From Bacteroidota bacterium (GTDB taxonomy: Bacteria > Bacteroidota > Rhodothermia > Rhodothermales > JAAAOL01), in contig JAAAOL010000166.1 of the NCBI GenBank assembly GCA_009908885.1, positions 1-6,070 of the forward strand: a stretch of DNA of 6,070 bases. Direction: 5' to 3'. The notes below the pieces were generated by a model. It ran no database searches. It worked only from the letters and a program-made list of their open reading frames with translations, and was not told the DNA's origin. Position 1 is the first letter of the stretch; each line of letters begins with the position of its first letter. Below, piece by piece: positions 5,701 through 6,070 of the stretch. Position numbers and translations under genes: made by a program.

Positions 5701-6070
5701 ATGTCTACCACCTACGACGCCATCATCATCGGGTCCGGCCAGGGCGGCAACCCGCTGGCCCACAAGCTGGCCGATGCGGACTGGTCCGTCGCCCTCGTCG
5801 AGCGCGAGCACCTGGGCGGCACCTGCATCAACTACGGCTGCACGCCCACCAAGACGATGGTGGCGAGCGCCCGCACGGCCCACGTCGCCCGCCGCGCGGC
5901 AGATTTCGGGGTACACGTCGGGCCGGTCGGGGTGCGGATGGAGGAGGTCGTGGCCCGCAAGAACGAGATCGTCCGGCAGTGGCGGCAGAGCCAGCACAGC
6001 GCCGTCGAGGAGCGCCCCACGCTCGACCTATACAGCGGGCACGGGCGCTTCACCGGCCCGCACACCATTG
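5701..6070 (+). CDS. FAD-dependent pyridine nucleotide-disulfide oxidoreductase, N-terminal part (runs off window)
   Basis: The first 123 codons of a flavoprotein of the dihydrolipoamide dehydrogenase/glutathione reductase/mercuric reductase family, open at the window end; full members are usually 450-480 residues. The FAD-binding Rossmann motif is GSGQGG (11-16, GxGxxG), with E34 at the end of the second beta strand for the adenosine ribose. The redox-active disulfide is C42-x4-C47 in GGTCINYGCTPTKTM (39-53); the TPTK version is frequent in proteins annotated as mercuric reductase-like. No N-terminal heavy-metal domain or lipoyl domain precedes the fold. Substrate-defining C-terminal residues lie beyond the window, so lipoamide, mercury or another substrate cannot be decided. 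The ATG at 5701 fits the family start; an in-frame GTG at 5671 would add ten residues of no family character. No Shine-Dalgarno is visible; the leader CATCCTTCTGCTT is pyrimidine-rich. The gene is divergent from the HMG-CoA reductase operon. Confidence 0.9.
   Translation, partial: MSTTYDAIIIGSGQGGNPLAHKLADADWSVALVEREHLGGTCINYGCTPTKTMVASARTAHVARRAADFGVHVGPVGVRMEEVVARKNEIVRQWRQSQHSAVEERPTLDLYSGHGRFTGPHTI

Noticed and set aside
5683..6068. Minus-strand open frames opposite the flavoprotein gene
   Set aside because: The plus strand has the GxGxxG and CxxxxC flavoprotein motifs in one continuous frame; the opposite frames show none.

Overview
The window is a GC-rich bacterial segment with four protein genes: three complete genes on the minus strand, closely spaced and read as one unit, and one partial gene on the plus strand that diverges from them. 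The genes use GC-ending codons heavily, Shine-Dalgarno sequences are weak or absent, and several start codons follow pyrimidine-rich leaders. Together with the protein style, this suggests a GC-rich Bacteroidota/Rhodothermota-type bacterium (Salinibacter/Rhodothermus-like). That placement is an impression from the sequence, not a computed result.

Layout. 1-174 is the intergenic stretch downstream of the minus-strand unit. It holds an 11-bp imperfect stem-loop (19-47) and five perfect tandem copies of AAAACCC (137-171) that end three bases from the stop codon of the last gene. 175-2007 (-) encodes an ABC1/UbiB-family atypical kinase/ATPase with a C-terminal membrane hairpin. 2042-3823 (-) encodes an AMP-forming long-chain acyl-CoA synthetase. 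3844-5391 (-) encodes an HMG-CoA reductase with a class I-like catalytic core and an N-terminal soluble domain of about 125 residues. 5392-5700 is a divergent intergenic region with a candidate promoter for the minus-strand unit, a perfect dyad inside that promoter's spacer, a leader stem-loop and a weak candidate promoter for the plus strand. 5701 to the window end (+) is the N-terminal part of a FAD-dependent pyridine nucleotide-disulfide oxidoreductase (dihydrolipoamide dehydrogenase/mercuric reductase fold).

How the genes may work together. Gaps of 20 and 34 bases make a three-gene operon in the order HMG-CoA reductase, acyl-CoA synthetase, ABC1 kinase very likely. HMG-CoA reductase makes mevalonate, the committed precursor of isoprenoids by the mevalonate route. 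Acyl-CoA synthetase activates fatty acids, which can feed lipid synthesis or be degraded to acetyl-CoA. ABC1/UbiB proteins support the biosynthesis or handling of isoprenoid quinones and other membrane lipids. A shared theme of isoprenoid and lipid supply is therefore reasonable but inferred. I see no mobile element, CRISPR array, tRNA or rRNA. The least ordinary items are the G-quadruplex-capable heptamer array after the operon and the unusual domain architecture of the reductase.
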